A stretch of 64,000 bases of DNA, taken from Clostridia bacterium. GTDB lineage: Bacteria > Bacillota > Clostridia > Oscillospirales > Acutalibacteraceae. The stretch spans positions 1 to 64,000 of the forward strand of contig JAFVBH010000019.1 of NCBI GenBank assembly GCA_017480115.1, in the 5' to 3' direction. This document shows positions 23,967 through 32,823 of this stretch, in pieces (position 1 is the first letter of the stretch; every line of letters begins with the position of its first letter). A program made the position numbers and the translations under genes. A model generated the notes under the pieces. The model saw nothing but the letters and a program-made list of their open reading frames with translations, did not search any database and was not told where the DNA came from.

Positions 23967-24718
23967 GTTTCACACTTCCCTTCTGTGATCGGAATAATGC
24001 CGCCGTTATCATAAAGCGGCTGATTTGTAAGGCAGTATAACGACACGCCGTAGTTTGCCGCGAAGTCCCGTAAATTACGATAATCGGGGTGCTGCTCGAT
24101 CCTGCCGTTAAATGCGAGCACATGCCGGTCGAGCTTTCCGCAGCAGCCGCCGATAAAACCGCAGTCATAAGGCGGCAGCGCCACATATCCCTGCCGTACC
24201 AGTAAAACATCAATATCCGTGCTTTTTACCGCATGATAAATACCAACATCTTCTGTGACTATTGCACGTTCCGCGACAACGGCAATCGCGCATTTTGTGT
24301 AGCCTTGTTTTACATGGATGATCGAATGGGCCGTCAAACGGTAATTTTCGAGGAGTTTGCCGTCAAAGCATTGCGAGTTGCATATAATAATATTCTTCAA
24401 AACAGCGGCATTTAACGGCACGTCAGAGGGGTATTTTTCTCCGACGGACACTGTATGCATGATTTTACCGCCGAGCTTTGAGAATTGCGCGCAGAAATCA
24501 CATTGTGAATCCGCGACAGCAGCCTGTCCGCCGCCGAGGTAGTGGATCAGCATATCGGCGTGGGTTTGCAGGGGAATCGGCAGACGAGTGTCCGCTGCCA
24601 CGGGCAATACGACAACGCCGAGGCGGCGAAGCTCCGCCGCCGCTTCCCTGCCGAGACCGCCTGCCGCAGCGTACTGACACTTCCCTGCCGGCAAATGCGG
24701 GTGTTTCACAAACGCCAT
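23963..24718 (-). CDS. DUF6873-like protein with probable amidinotransferase-like (GME) fold
   Basis: A 251-residue cytoplasmic protein. The motifs 'LQTHADMLIHYLG', 'YTKCAIAVVAERAIVTEDVG' and 'GFIGGCCGKLDRHVLAFNGR' recall the DUF6873 family, thought to have the guanidine-modifying-enzyme fold. The His and Cys residues in them could be active-site residues. No reaction is known. It follows radA by one base and overlaps the next small gene by 4 bases, so it belongs to the cwlD-radA unit, suggesting a sporulation or late-growth connection by context only. Confidence 0.62.
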   Translation of the reverse strand: MAFVKHPHLPAGKCQYAAAGGLGREAAAELRRLGVVVLPVAADTRLPIPLQTHADMLIHYLGGGQAAVADSQCDFCAQFSKLGGKIMHTVSVGEKYPSDVPLNAAVLKNIIICNSQCFDGKLLENYRLTAHSIIHVKQGYTKCAIAVVAERAIVTEDVGIYHAVKSTDIDVLLVRQGYVALPPYDCGFIGGCCGKLDRHVLAFNGRIEQHPDYRNLRDFAANYGVSLYCLTNQPLYDNGGIIPITEGKCET

Positions 24719-24719
24719 T

Positions 24720-26099
24720 TTATTTTACACTGGCGACTTCAAACGCCTTGCCGATCGTGCGCACACCCGTGATTTGAATTTCTTTTTTTAACTCCGCAGA
24801 AACCGTACGTGCGTTGTGGATCGGGATAATGCATTCCTTAAAGCCCAGCCGCAGCGCCTCTTTGATCCGCTGTTCACAGGCGTTTACGCCGCGTACCTCG
24901 CCCGCAAGACCGATTTCACCGAAAGCGATCACATCGTCGCGCACGACGGAATCCTTTAGCGACGAGATCAGGGACAGCGCTACCGTCAGGTCTGCCGCAG
25001 GCTCGTCCAGCCGCAGGCCGCCGACGATATTGATATAGCAATCCATGCTGCCCATGAAATAGCCACACCGTTTTTCCAGCACAGCCAGCAGCATTGCCAT
25101 ACGTGAGTAATCGAAGCCCGTTGCCATACGGCGCGGATTGCCGAAGCCGGAGGGCGTTACAAGTCCCTGCACCTCCGCCAAAATCGGCCGGGAGCCCTCC
25201 ATGACGCAGGCAATGCAGGTGCCCGAAGTATTTCTCGGTCTGCCCGCGATAAGCATTTGCGAGGGGTTTTTTACTTCTCTTAACCCCTTGTCGGTCATTT
25301 CAAACACACCGATTTCATTGGTGGAACCAAAGCGGTTCTTTTCTGCGCGCAAAATCCTGTAGCTGAGATTCCGCTCGCCCTCAAAATACAACACCGTATC
25401 TACGATATGTTCCAGTACTTTCGGACCGGCGATGTTGCCATCCTTGTTTACATGCCCAACGATGATAACGGGAATATTCAGGCTTTTTGCGGTTCTGACA
25501 TACAGATTTGTAGATTCTCGGACCTGTGTCACGCTTCCCGGTGAGGACTGTAATTCCTGAATGCACATGGTCTGAATAGAGTCCACGATGACAACGTCCG
25601 GCTTTTTGCTTCTGATATATTCGCACAAAAGCTGCGTATCGGTCTCGCAAAGGACGAACAGGTTTTCCGTATCGACGTTCAGCCTGTCCGCGCGCAGCTT
25701 GATCTGATGCGGCGATTCCTCGCCGGAGATATACAGCACCTTCAGCTGCTGTCCCAATGTTTGACATATCTGTAACAGGATCGTTGATTTGCCGATGCCC
25801 GGATCACCGCTAAGAAGTACCACGGAGCCCTTGACCAGTCCGCCGCCTAAGACGTTATCCAGCTCGCTGATGCCGGTAATATAGCGATGCTCGGTAATAT
25901 GCGTGATGTCCCGCAGGGATACCGCGCGAGATGACATAACGGTCGCTGCCGTCTGTGTGCCACTGCTTTTGGCGGACTGTGTGCGCAACTCCTCCTCCAT
26001 CGTATTCCACTCATAGCAGGACGGGCATTGCCCGTACCACTTTGAGGATTCATAGCCGCATTTACTGCAAACGTAGACTGTTTTACTTTTCGGCGCCAT
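24720..26099 (-). CDS. radA: DNA repair protein RadA
   Basis: A 459-residue RecA-like helicase-type protein that aids branch migration in recombination. It has an N-terminal zinc finger ('YVCSKCGYESSKWYGQCPSC'), Walker A 'LLSGDPGIGKSTILLQ' near residue 95, the RadA-specific 'AEKNRFGSTNEIG' motif, and a C-terminal Lon-protease-like domain ('GGLRLDEPAADLTVALSL'). Length is standard. It overlaps the end of cwlD by 17 bases. Confidence 0.97.
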   Translation of the reverse strand: MAPKSKTVYVCSKCGYESSKWYGQCPSCYEWNTMEEELRTQSAKSSGTQTAATVMSSRAVSLRDITHITEHRYITGISELDNVLGGGLVKGSVVLLSGDPGIGKSTILLQICQTLGQQLKVLYISGEESPHQIKLRADRLNVDTENLFVLCETDTQLLCEYIRSKKPDVVIVDSIQTMCIQELQSSPGSVTQVRESTNLYVRTAKSLNIPVIIVGHVNKDGNIAGPKVLEHIVDTVLYFEGERNLSYRILRAEKNRFGSTNEIGVFEMTDKGLREVKNPSQMLIAGRPRNTSGTCIACVMEGSRPILAEVQGLVTPSGFGNPRRMATGFDYSRMAMLLAVLEKRCGYFMGSMDCYINIVGGLRLDEPAADLTVALSLISSLKDSVVRDDVIAFGEIGLAGEVRGVNACEQRIKEALRLGFKECIIPIHNARTVSAELKKEIQITGVRTIGKAFEVASVK

Positions 26100-26820
26100 T
26101 GTCTGCCTCCGTAGGATTAAAATAGTTTAAAAGCGCATTTCCGATGCAGAATGATAACTGCTGCTGATAGGTTGCATCTTTGAGATGCGACACATCGTCG
26201 GTATTGGAAATAAAACCGCATTCGATCAGCACGGCGGGCTTTTTTGCATGGTATAAAAGATAAATACTGTCGCCGGAGCGCTTGATCTGCCGCGTATTCT
26301 CCGGCTGCAACAGCGCGGCAATGTCCGATTGTATCAGCTTGGCCATCGCTTCGCTGCGTGGATCGTTGCCGGAGTAAAATACCTGCGTGCCGTGACAGGA
26401 CGCGTCGGCGAAAAAATTCTGATGAATGCTGACAAAAATGCACTCCCCGGCGTTTTCCATCATATCCATGCGGTTGTGAATATCCGAGACCTTTTTTTCG
26501 CGGATCGTTTGCAGTCCCTCGTCCTCAGTGCCGGTATCGTCCGTTCTTGTCATGATTACTTGAAAGCCCATCAGCTCTAAGCAATCTCGCAGTTTCAACG
26601 CGATTGCCAGATTAAAATCTTTCTCCGGTGTGCCGTCTGTTGCGGTAGCACCGCCGTCAAAGCCGCCGTGCCCGGCGTCCAACACGATCACAGGCAGCGA
26701 AAGTCCGGCGGAGGCGGAGGTCAAAACCGTCCGCGCCTTTTTTCTCGCAAACACAACGGCAGAACAGATTACTGTGAGCAAAACCAGCAGCGAAAGCGCT
26801 GCGCTGACGGATTTTTTCAT
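26083..26820 (-). CDS. cwlD: N-acetylmuramoyl-L-alanine amidase CwlD (germination-specific)
   Basis: Zn-dependent amidase that helps make muramic-delta-lactam in spore cortex. The 245-residue product has an N-terminal membrane anchor ('MKKSVSAALSLLVLLTVICS') and an Amidase_3 domain: 'VIVLDAGHGGFDGGATATDG' (Zn His), 'VFVSIHQNFFAD'-type region (second His), and 'AVLIECGFISNTDD' with the catalytic Glu. The ATG at 26820 is chosen because AAGGAG precedes it; a start further up lacks one. It is first in the cwlD-radA unit. Confidence 0.86.
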   Translation of the reverse strand: MKKSVSAALSLLVLLTVICSAVVFARKKARTVLTSASAGLSLPVIVLDAGHGGFDGGATATDGTPEKDFNLAIALKLRDCLELMGFQVIMTRTDDTGTEDEGLQTIREKKVSDIHNRMDMMENAGECIFVSIHQNFFADASCHGTQVFYSGNDPRSEAMAKLIQSDIAALLQPENTRQIKRSGDSIYLLYHAKKPAVLIECGFISNTDDVSHLKDATYQQQLSFCIGNALLNYFNPTEADNGAEK

Positions 26821-26999
26821 ACGAGCAGCTCCTTTTGCGATACTGCTACATGTATATGAAAAAATCCGAATTATAATTCTATTATACACGCCCGCGCGGA
26901 CAATAGCAACAAAAATATTTTTGCCCTTCGTATTGAAAAATGCGGCGCAAATGGTATAATGAAAGCGTAAAAGACCATGTTATGGTGGAGGTTGATCTT

Positions 27000-27626
27000 A
27001 TGGAAAAAAAGTATGTGATCACGATTGCCCGTACCTGCGGCAGCGGCGGTACTTATGTTGGTGAGGCGCTGGAAAAGCTGCTGGGAATCAAGCTCTACGA
27101 GCAAGATATTTTGCAGCTTGCATCTGAGGACAGCGGTATCAGTCTTGACCTGTTCGCGCGTTCGGACGAGGAACTGAAAAAAAATCCAATCTTCCGTTTT
27201 TCAAAATATATTTACAACGGCAAGCTGATCCCACCCTCCAGCAGTGAGTTTACCTCTGAAGAGAACCTGTTCAATTATCAGGCAAAGGTGCTGCGGGAGC
27301 TGGCAAAAAAAGAATCCTATATCGTCATCGGACGCTGCGCCGATTTCGTTCTGCAATACGAAACGCGTCTTGTGCGTGTGTTTATCTGCGCCGACAAAAT
27401 GGATCGGATCACAACTGAAGCAGAGCGTCTGTCGATCTCCAAAAACCAGGCGGAAAAGCGTATCGAAAAGGTCGATAAAAAGCGTGATGAGCACTACGCC
27501 TATTTTACCAAAAAGAACAGAATGGATATGACAAATTACGATATTTGTCTGAATACCTCTACCCTTTCATACGAACAGTGCGCGGCGCTGATCGTGGATT
27601 ATATGAAGAAAAAAGAGCTGCTTTGA
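27000..27626 (+). CDS. Cytidylate kinase-like protein
   Basis: A 208-residue P-loop protein of the 'cytidylate kinase-like family'. The N-terminal 'ITIARTCGSGGTYVGEAL' is the modified P-loop (lacking the usual GKS/T), followed by 'SYIVIGRCADFVLQ' and an LID-like 'KRIEKVDKKRDEHYAYFT'. Family members are widespread in Clostridia but their substrate is unproved; true CMP kinase is normally a different gene. GGTGGAGG before the ATG at 27000 decides the start. Confidence 0.82.
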   Translation: MEKKYVITIARTCGSGGTYVGEALEKLLGIKLYEQDILQLASEDSGISLDLFARSDEELKKNPIFRFSKYIYNGKLIPPSSSEFTSEENLFNYQAKVLRELAKKESYIVIGRCADFVLQYETRLVRVFICADKMDRITTEAERLSISKNQAEKRIEKVDKKRDEHYAYFTKKNRMDMTNYDICLNTSTLSYEQCAALIVDYMKKKELL

Positions 27627-27700
27627 TTTTATTACAGCAACCGGCGGTATGGGAGTTTCGTACCCCCGTTTTGAAAAGAAACGCTGAGGAGGGCGTGAAA

Positions 27701-28195
27701 ATGAACGATATTGTTTTTTTACTGCTCTTTTGTGATCTTCTTATTGATATTTCCGCCTTTGTATTCACAAGAGATTGTTTCCTTAGCCTATTGAAAGATC
27801 AAATGAGCGTGTCCAAAGCCAAAAAGATTCACGCGGCGCAGTCATATAAGAATAAGCTGTTTATGAATTATGTTTCGCCGTTGATCACAAGAAACAGAGA
27901 AAAATTTGACAGAATACATAGAGCGTTTGTTATTTTTTGCGGCTATATACCTGTAAAATATATTCTCATATTGATATTTGCGTTTGTCTTTTCCGAAAAA
28001 GTATTTTCTGCTTTTTTGTTAGCAGCATTACTGCCCTCCATGATTTTTTTCCTTGTTTTTCGTATCTCTGAGCTGCAAAAGTCCCCAAAAAATATAAACG
28101 ACCTCAAATATAAGATTTTAATTTTTTTCGAGAGTTGCCTGAATCATATCAAAGCAGAAAAGACCGGAGCCAGCGCATCCGGTCTTTTCTGTTGA
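27701..28195 (+). CDS. Hypothetical membrane protein whose C terminus is encoded by a terminator
   Basis: A 164-residue protein with hydrophobic segments at about residues 3-22 and 80-130, beginning 'MNDIVFLLLFCDLLIDISAF'. Its ribosome-binding site is very strong (GAGGAGGG). The last ten codons coincide with the stem-loop 28158-28188. No family recognised. It lies 74 bases after the kinase-like gene and may be co-transcribed with it. Confidence 0.62.
   Translation: MNDIVFLLLFCDLLIDISAFVFTRDCFLSLLKDQMSVSKAKKIHAAQSYKNKLFMNYVSPLITRNREKFDRIHRAFVIFCGYIPVKYILILIFAFVFSEKVFSAFLLAALLPSMIFFLVFRISELQKSPKNINDLKYKILIFFESCLNHIKAEKTGASASGLFC
28158..28188. terminator. Bidirectional terminator overlapping a gene end
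   Basis: AAAAGACCGG and CCGGTCTTTT form a perfect stem around an 11-base loop, between a plus-strand gene (inside its last codons) and the minus-strand rubrerythrin gene. Confidence 0.75.
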
Positions 28196-28213
28196 AAAGC
28201 ATTGATTTTATGA

Positions 28214-28768
28214 TTAGTTGAAGTATCTCTTGAGCAGTCCTGCGAAGCCTGCGCCGTGGCGCGCCTCGTCCTTTGCCATCTCGTGGACGGTGTCGTGGAT
28301 CGCGTCATAGCCCAGCTCTTTCGCTCTCTTGGCAAGGGCAAGCTTGCCCTCGCAGGCGCCCGCCTCGGCAGCCGCGCGCAGCTCCAGATTTTTCTTCGTA
28401 TCGGCGGTCAAGACTTCGCCCAACAGCTCCGCAAACTTTGCCGCATGCTCCGCCTCTTCAAATGCATAGCGCTTGAACGCTTCGGCGACCTCGGGATAAC
28501 CCTCGCGCTCGGCGGCGCGGCTCATGGCAAGATACATGCCGACCTCGGAGCATTCGCCGTTGAAGTTGCTGACAAGCTCGGAATAAACATCGTCCTCGAC
28601 TTCGCCCTTTGCGCCCACGCCGATCACGTGTTCACATGCATAAACGTTCTTGCCGCCCTGCTCCTTCTCCTGGAATCTGGAACCGGGCACATGGCACTGC
28701 GGACACTCCGCAGGCGGCTCATCGCCGAAATGTACATATCCGCAAACCGGACAAACCCACATTTTCAT
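28214..28768 (-). CDS. Reverse rubrerythrin (N-terminal rubredoxin domain)
   Basis: Peroxide-reducing diiron protein of anaerobes. The 184-residue product begins with a rubredoxin-like Fe(Cys)4 domain ('[20 protein letters not shown]'), followed by the four-helix ferritin-like domain with '[10 protein letters not shown]' and 'DEARHGAGF' diiron ligands. This order is opposite to classical rubrerythrin, hence 'reverse'. GGAGG lies 9 bases from the ATG at 28768. It has its own consensus promoter and so is probably a single, stress-responsive unit protecting oxygen-sensitive enzymes such as PFOR. Confidence 0.93.
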   Translation of the reverse strand: MKMWVCPVCGYVHFGDEPPAECPQCHVPGSRFQEKEQGGKNVYACEHVIGVGAKGEVEDDVYSELVSNFNGECSEVGMYLAMSRAAEREGYPEVAEAFKRYAFEEAEHAAKFAELLGEVLTADTKKNLELRAAAEAGACEGKLALAKRAKELGYDAIHDTVHEMAKDEARHGAGFAGLLKRYFN

Positions 28769-28802
28769 TTTAATATTCCTCCGTAAATTAAATTTCATTC
28801 AA

Positions 28803-28831
28803 ATTATAACCGTTATCGGCTGTAAAGTCAA
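28803..28831 (-). promoter_or_regulatory. Promoter of reverse rubrerythrin gene
   Basis: On the minus strand TTGACT (28826-28831), 17 bases, TATAAT (28803-28808), about 35 bases upstream of the start codon. No clear PerR box was seen. Confidence 0.8.
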
Positions 28832-28869
28832 CGAAAAGCGGAAAAATTAGGGTAAGCTAACCTTTAATA

Positions 28870-30201
28870 TTATTTCCCGTCCTTTTTCGTTCGCTCACGG
28901 ATCACGATCCGCGTCGGCGTACCCTCCAGCCCGAATACCTCGCGGATACGGTTATCCAAATAGCGCTGGTAGCTGTAGTGAAACAAATCTTTGTTGTTGA
29001 CGAAATACACGAATGTAGGCGGGCGGGTGGACGCCTGCGTGACGTAGAAGATTTTCAGCCGTCTGCCCTTATCCGTGGGCGGCTGCATACGCGCCTGCGC
29101 TTCGGCCAGAATATCGTTGAGCTTGCCGGTAGAAATACGCATGGCGTTCTGCGTGTCGACGTATTTGATAAGCTCAAACAGCCGGTCGATACGCTGCCCC
29201 GTTTTTGCCGAAATAAAGATGATCGGCGCATAGGACATAAACGCGAAGTCCGTCATCAATTTCTTGCGGTAGGTATCCATACTCTTGCCGGTTTTTTCGT
29301 AAGCGTCCCATTTGTTGACCGCGATGATACACGCTTTTCCCTGCTCATGCGCAATGCCCGCGACCTTGGAATCCTGCTCTGTAAAGCCGACCAGTGCGTC
29401 GATCATAATCACACAAACATCGGCGCGCTCCACCGCCGCCACGGCGCGCAGGACGCTGTATTTTTCAATCGCGTCGTCCACCTTTGATTTTCTTCGCAGC
29501 CCCGCGGTATCGATCATCAAAAAACGTTGACCGTCCACGGTGACCTCGGTATCCGTGGCGTCACGGGTGGTACCCGCAATATCGGAGACAATCATACGGT
29601 TCTCGCCGCAGACCGCGTTCACAAGCGAGGACTTCCCCACGTTTGGCTTGCCGATCACGGCGACCTTTATTAAATCCTCGTCGTTCTCCTCGGTCTCCTG
29701 CTGCGGGAAATTAGCAATGACCTCGTCCAGAAGATCGCCGGTACCGTGTCCATGCACGGACGAAATCGCTATGGGATCGCCCAGCCCTAGATTATAGAAT
29801 TCATAAAATTCAGCGGGCGGTTCGCCGACAGAATCGCACTTGTTGACAGCAAGGATCACGGGTTTGTTGCTCTTCATCAGCATCTGCGCGACTTCCTTGT
29901 CTGTCGCAACAACACCGCTGGTAACGTCAGTAACTAAGACTATAACATCGGCGTCGTTCACGGCGATCTGTGCCTGCACGCGCATTTGCTTAAGGATCGT
30001 ATCCTCCGAAAACGGCTCGATGCCGCCGGTATCCACAATCAAAAAATGATTGTTCAGCCATTCGCAGTCGGCATAGATTCTGTCCCGGGTAACGCCGGGG
30101 GTATCGTCGACAATGGCGATCCGTCTGCCGCTGAGTTTGTTAAATAACGTGGATTTGCCGACATTGGGTCTGCCGACAATCGCTACGATCGGTTTGGCCA
30201 T
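28870..30201 (-). CDS. der: Ribosome-biogenesis GTPase Der (EngA)
   Basis: Essential double GTPase for 50S subunit assembly. About 443 residues, with two G domains, each with a P-loop ('GRPNVGKSTLFNKLSG' and 'GKPNVGKSSLVNAVCG'), DTPG/DTAG motifs and NKCD/NKWD, and a C-terminal KH-like domain ending 'GTPTRIVIRERTKKDG'. The ATG at 30201 with AGGTG six bases upstream is favoured over the GTG at 30210. It lies 10 bases after the PDZ/radical-SAM gene, a conserved linkage in Clostridia. Confidence 0.97.
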   Translation of the reverse strand: MAKPIVAIVGRPNVGKSTLFNKLSGRRIAIVDDTPGVTRDRIYADCEWLNNHFLIVDTGGIEPFSEDTILKQMRVQAQIAVNDADVIVLVTDVTSGVVATDKEVAQMLMKSNKPVILAVNKCDSVGEPPAEFYEFYNLGLGDPIAISSVHGHGTGDLLDEVIANFPQQETEENDEDLIKVAVIGKPNVGKSSLVNAVCGENRMIVSDIAGTTRDATDTEVTVDGQRFLMIDTAGLRRKSKVDDAIEKYSVLRAVAAVERADVCVIMIDALVGFTEQDSKVAGIAHEQGKACIIAVNKWDAYEKTGKSMDTYRKKLMTDFAFMSYAPIIFISAKTGQRIDRLFELIKYVDTQNAMRISTGKLNDILAEAQARMQPPTDKGRRLKIFYVTQASTRPPTFVYFVNNKDLFHYSYQRYLDNRIREVFGLEGTPTRIVIRERTKKDGK

Positions 30202-30211
30202 GCTTTTCACC

Positions 30212-31537
30212 TCATGTACCTAAAATATTGTGTAATAACGCGCTGCCGTCCGTTTCTCCGTTGATGACAACTGTAACGCCGAGCTGCCGTTCCACATCCG
30301 CCACCGTTATGTCATCAAGAAACACCTTTTCACCGTCGCTCTTGATCATGGCGGAAGTCAGAAGCAAATAGCTGCCCCGTGGAATTATATCTTGGATTTG
30401 TGCGATCAGGTCCTTCCCCGTGAGTAAACCGGATACCGTGACGGTCTCGCCGAAGAAACGGTTGATGATCTTCACGACCGTAATGTCGCAAGCGGGAAAT
30501 TTTTCTTTTAACTGATCCGAAAGTTCGCATAGCAGCGGAAACGCCGCCTCCCCCGTGGCGATAAAGATCTTACGCCCGTGAGGAAAGCTTACGCCCGCAT
30601 CAAGCGCCGCTAACGCATCGGTAAAGCTTTGCTTTAACAACGCCCACATTCCCACGCCGTTTTCCAGCTGGGAAAAGCTGCCGTAATAGTCTGCCTCCGG
30701 CATCGGGCGACCGGCTTTAATAAAAAATTCGTCCGCCGGATAGCATAAACGAAAGCCGTTGAAATATTCAAAATGCGCGTTGAACTCCGCGATAATATCC
30801 AATACTTCGCCTGCGGATTGCTCGTCGTACGGTTCCAAGGGATACAGACCGTCTCTATATGCGGTAAGGCCCACCGGCACTGCGGCAATACTCTGCACTT
30901 CGGGATAGCGCTTTGAGAGCTCGTCCAATGAAAAGCGAAGCTCCTCGCCGTCGTTGATCCCTTTGCACAGCACGAGCTGCGTATTCATCTTGATGCCCGC
31001 GTCACTGAAGCGGTCGATGATTGAAAGCGCGTCCCCGGAGTGAGAATTTCCCATCATCTTCACGCGCAGCGCGGGATTCATCGTGTGTACGGAGATATTG
31101 ATCGGGCTGATATGCATATCGATAATCCGCTGTACCTCCCGTTCGCTGATCGCGGTCAACGTAATGTAATTGCCGAAAAAGAAAGAAAGGCGGGAGTCAT
31201 CGTCCTTAAAATAGAGACTTTTGCGCATACCGGGCGGCATTTGATCCACAAAGCAAAAGATGCATTTGTTCCTGCAGCGCTGCTTTTTATCCATCAGATA
31301 GGTGTTGAAATCCAGCCCGAGATCGTCCACGTCCTGCAGCCGCCGGATATGTTTTTCCTTGAGCTTCCCTTTGCTGTTGATGAGCTTTACGTACACATCG
31401 TCCGCCGTGCCGAAAAAACGGTAATCCAGCACGTCAAAAATTTCATGTCCGTTCAGCGAGACAAGGGTATCGCCGGGGCGTATTCCTTTTTTATACCCTG
31501 CCGAACCTTTGGCGACAGCGTCGATTTTTACGGACAT
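30212..31537 (-). CDS. PDZ/DUF512 radical-SAM-like protein (upstream of der)
   Basis: A 441-residue protein with an N-terminal PDZ-like domain ('GIRPGDTLVSLNGHEIFDVL'), then a cysteine motif 'CRNKCIFCFVDQMPPGMR' of the CxxxCxxC radical-SAM type, and a C-terminal DUF512 region. This is the TIGR03279 group conserved in Clostridia and cyanobacteria next to der. The reaction is unknown; conservation beside der suggests a link to ribosome or RNA maturation, an inference from context only. Confidence 0.88.
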   Translation of the reverse strand: MSVKIDAVAKGSAGYKKGIRPGDTLVSLNGHEIFDVLDYRFFGTADDVYVKLINSKGKLKEKHIRRLQDVDDLGLDFNTYLMDKKQRCRNKCIFCFVDQMPPGMRKSLYFKDDDSRLSFFFGNYITLTAISEREVQRIIDMHISPINISVHTMNPALRVKMMGNSHSGDALSIIDRFSDAGIKMNTQLVLCKGINDGEELRFSLDELSKRYPEVQSIAAVPVGLTAYRDGLYPLEPYDEQSAGEVLDIIAEFNAHFEYFNGFRLCYPADEFFIKAGRPMPEADYYGSFSQLENGVGMWALLKQSFTDALAALDAGVSFPHGRKIFIATGEAAFPLLCELSDQLKEKFPACDITVVKIINRFFGETVTVSGLLTGKDLIAQIQDIIPRGSYLLLTSAMIKSDGEKVFLDDITVADVERQLGVTVVINGETDGSALLHNILGT

Positions 31538-31558
31538 TGGAACGCTCCTTTTATACGA

Positions 31559-31592
31559 CTAAAAGGCGGGGAAGGAATCTTCTCCGCCTTAC
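31559..31592 (-). terminator. Terminator after rpmF
   Basis: TAAGGCGGAGAA pairs with TTCCCCGCCTTTTA on the minus strand around a short loop, ending in TTTTA. Confidence 0.75.
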
Positions 31593-31609
31593 GAATGAGC
31601 TTACAGAAA

Positions 31610-31792
31610 TTACTTCTCAACAGCGATGACCTGACGGCCGTTATACTGACCGCAGGCAGGGCAAACTCTGTGGCTTCTCTTATACTCGCCGCAGTTGGGG
31701 CACTTTTCGATTGCCGGAGCGGATAATTTCCAAACGCTGGATCTTCTTTTATCTCTTCTTGCGTGAGAAACGCGTCTTGCAGGTACTGCCAT
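31610..31792 (-). CDS. rpmF: 50S ribosomal protein L32
   Basis: A 60-residue protein with the conserved start 'MAVPARRVSHARRDKRRSSV' and a zinc ribbon of two cysteine pairs ('CPNCGEYKRSHRVCPACG'), so it is the zinc-binding form. It lies 26 bases downstream of yceD, a pairing conserved through bacteria, and is followed by a terminator. Confidence 0.98.
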   Translation of the reverse strand: MAVPARRVSHARRDKRRSSVWKLSAPAIEKCPNCGEYKRSHRVCPACGQYNGRQVIAVEK

Positions 31793-31818
31793 GTGTAATA
31801 TTCCTCCTACACTGATAC

Positions 31819-32313
31819 TTAATTGTCAAGAAAGACGTCAAGCGCCGCCAGTCTGGGATCGGAGGGCTTTTTGCAATCGCATGCACCCTCATTCCGGTTC
31901 CTGCCGCAGATCGGACACAATCCCTTGCATTCCGGCGAGCAAAGATACTGCATCGGCAGGCTGAGGATCACGTCTTCATATACAAGACTGTCAAGATCAA
32001 GGCGCGTGGAATCGAGAACTATGTATTCATCGTTATCCTCGCCGTTTGAATGCTCAATCAGCTTGTGGGTAAACGGAACGGAATAGTGCGTCATTGTTTC
32101 CTCCGCGCAGCGATCACAGGGAGCGAGATAATCAAACTCCGCTGTTCCCTTCAGCGTGACCATGCCGGCACGGTTGGTAATTTCGCCGACGCAGGTTATC
32201 CCAGAAGCGAAATATGAATCTTCCTTGTCAGTGCTTCCGTCCAATTCGACCGTGCGGTCAAAATCGATTCTGCTGTCTTCATTCTGAAAGACATCATTGA
32301 GTTCTATAAACAT
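31819..32313 (-). CDS. yceD: YceD/DUF177 family protein
   Basis: A 164-residue protein of the DUF177 family, whose members are linked to 23S rRNA metabolism. It has 'LAPCDRCAEETMTHYSVPF' in the middle and a cysteine-rich C terminus ('CSPECKGLCPICGRNRNEG') that could bind zinc. GGAGG seven bases before the ATG at 32313 decides the start. Location directly upstream of rpmF is diagnostic. Confidence 0.9.
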   Translation of the reverse strand: MFIELNDVFQNEDSRIDFDRTVELDGSTDKEDSYFASGITCVGEITNRAGMVTLKGTAEFDYLAPCDRCAEETMTHYSVPFTHKLIEHSNGEDNDEYIVLDSTRLDLDSLVYEDVILSLPMQYLCSPECKGLCPICGRNRNEGACDCKKPSDPRLAALDVFLDN

Positions 32314-32379
32314 ACGGAAGCCTCCAAAACTCATACCATAATATTATATATATGGACTTCCCTTTTGTCAAGAATAAAT

Positions 32380-32796
32380 TCAGATTTTTTTGCAATACTC
32401 AAAAACATCTGCGGGGAGCTCGTCCTCATTCATGGATAGCGTAAAAACGAAATCCGTTTCTGCCATCTTGGAGAGCTCGGCAACTTTTTTTAGGAATGCA
32501 GCAGTTTCCGCCACATCGCGAGAACCGATACGCAGCGTTGCGTCCACAAGAACGTCCGTAATATCGTGGTTGCCGGAGCAAAGACCGCAAAGCAGCCCGT
32601 AAAGCGCCGCATACCCCTCGATGCCGTAATCGTCGGTGGTGACAAGGCGCGCCTGATAGTTGACGTTATAGGAAAGCGCCTTATTCTTCTCGATGCAGAC
32701 GACATTGCCCTTGGAATTTGCAAGCGCGGTGTTAACTTCTTCGATGAGTCTCTTGGTCTTGCCGCTGCCCTTTGTACCGATCAGTAATTTAACCAT
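32380..32796 (-). CDS. Small P-loop protein, unknown function
   Basis: A 138-residue protein with Walker A 'LLIGTKGSGKTKRLIEEVN' at the very N terminus and a Walker-B-like 'ITDVLVDATLRIGSRD'. It matches a group of small ATP-binding proteins conserved in Clostridia, with no known role. It stands between pgi and yceD, 27 bases after pgi's start on the same strand. Confidence 0.75.
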   Translation of the reverse strand: MVKLLIGTKGSGKTKRLIEEVNTALANSKGNVVCIEKNKALSYNVNYQARLVTTDDYGIEGYAALYGLLCGLCSGNHDITDVLVDATLRIGSRDVAETAAFLKKVAELSKMAETDFVFTLSMNEDELPADVFEYCKKI

Positions 32797-32823
32797 GATT
32801 TTACTCTCCTTATGTTTTATAAT

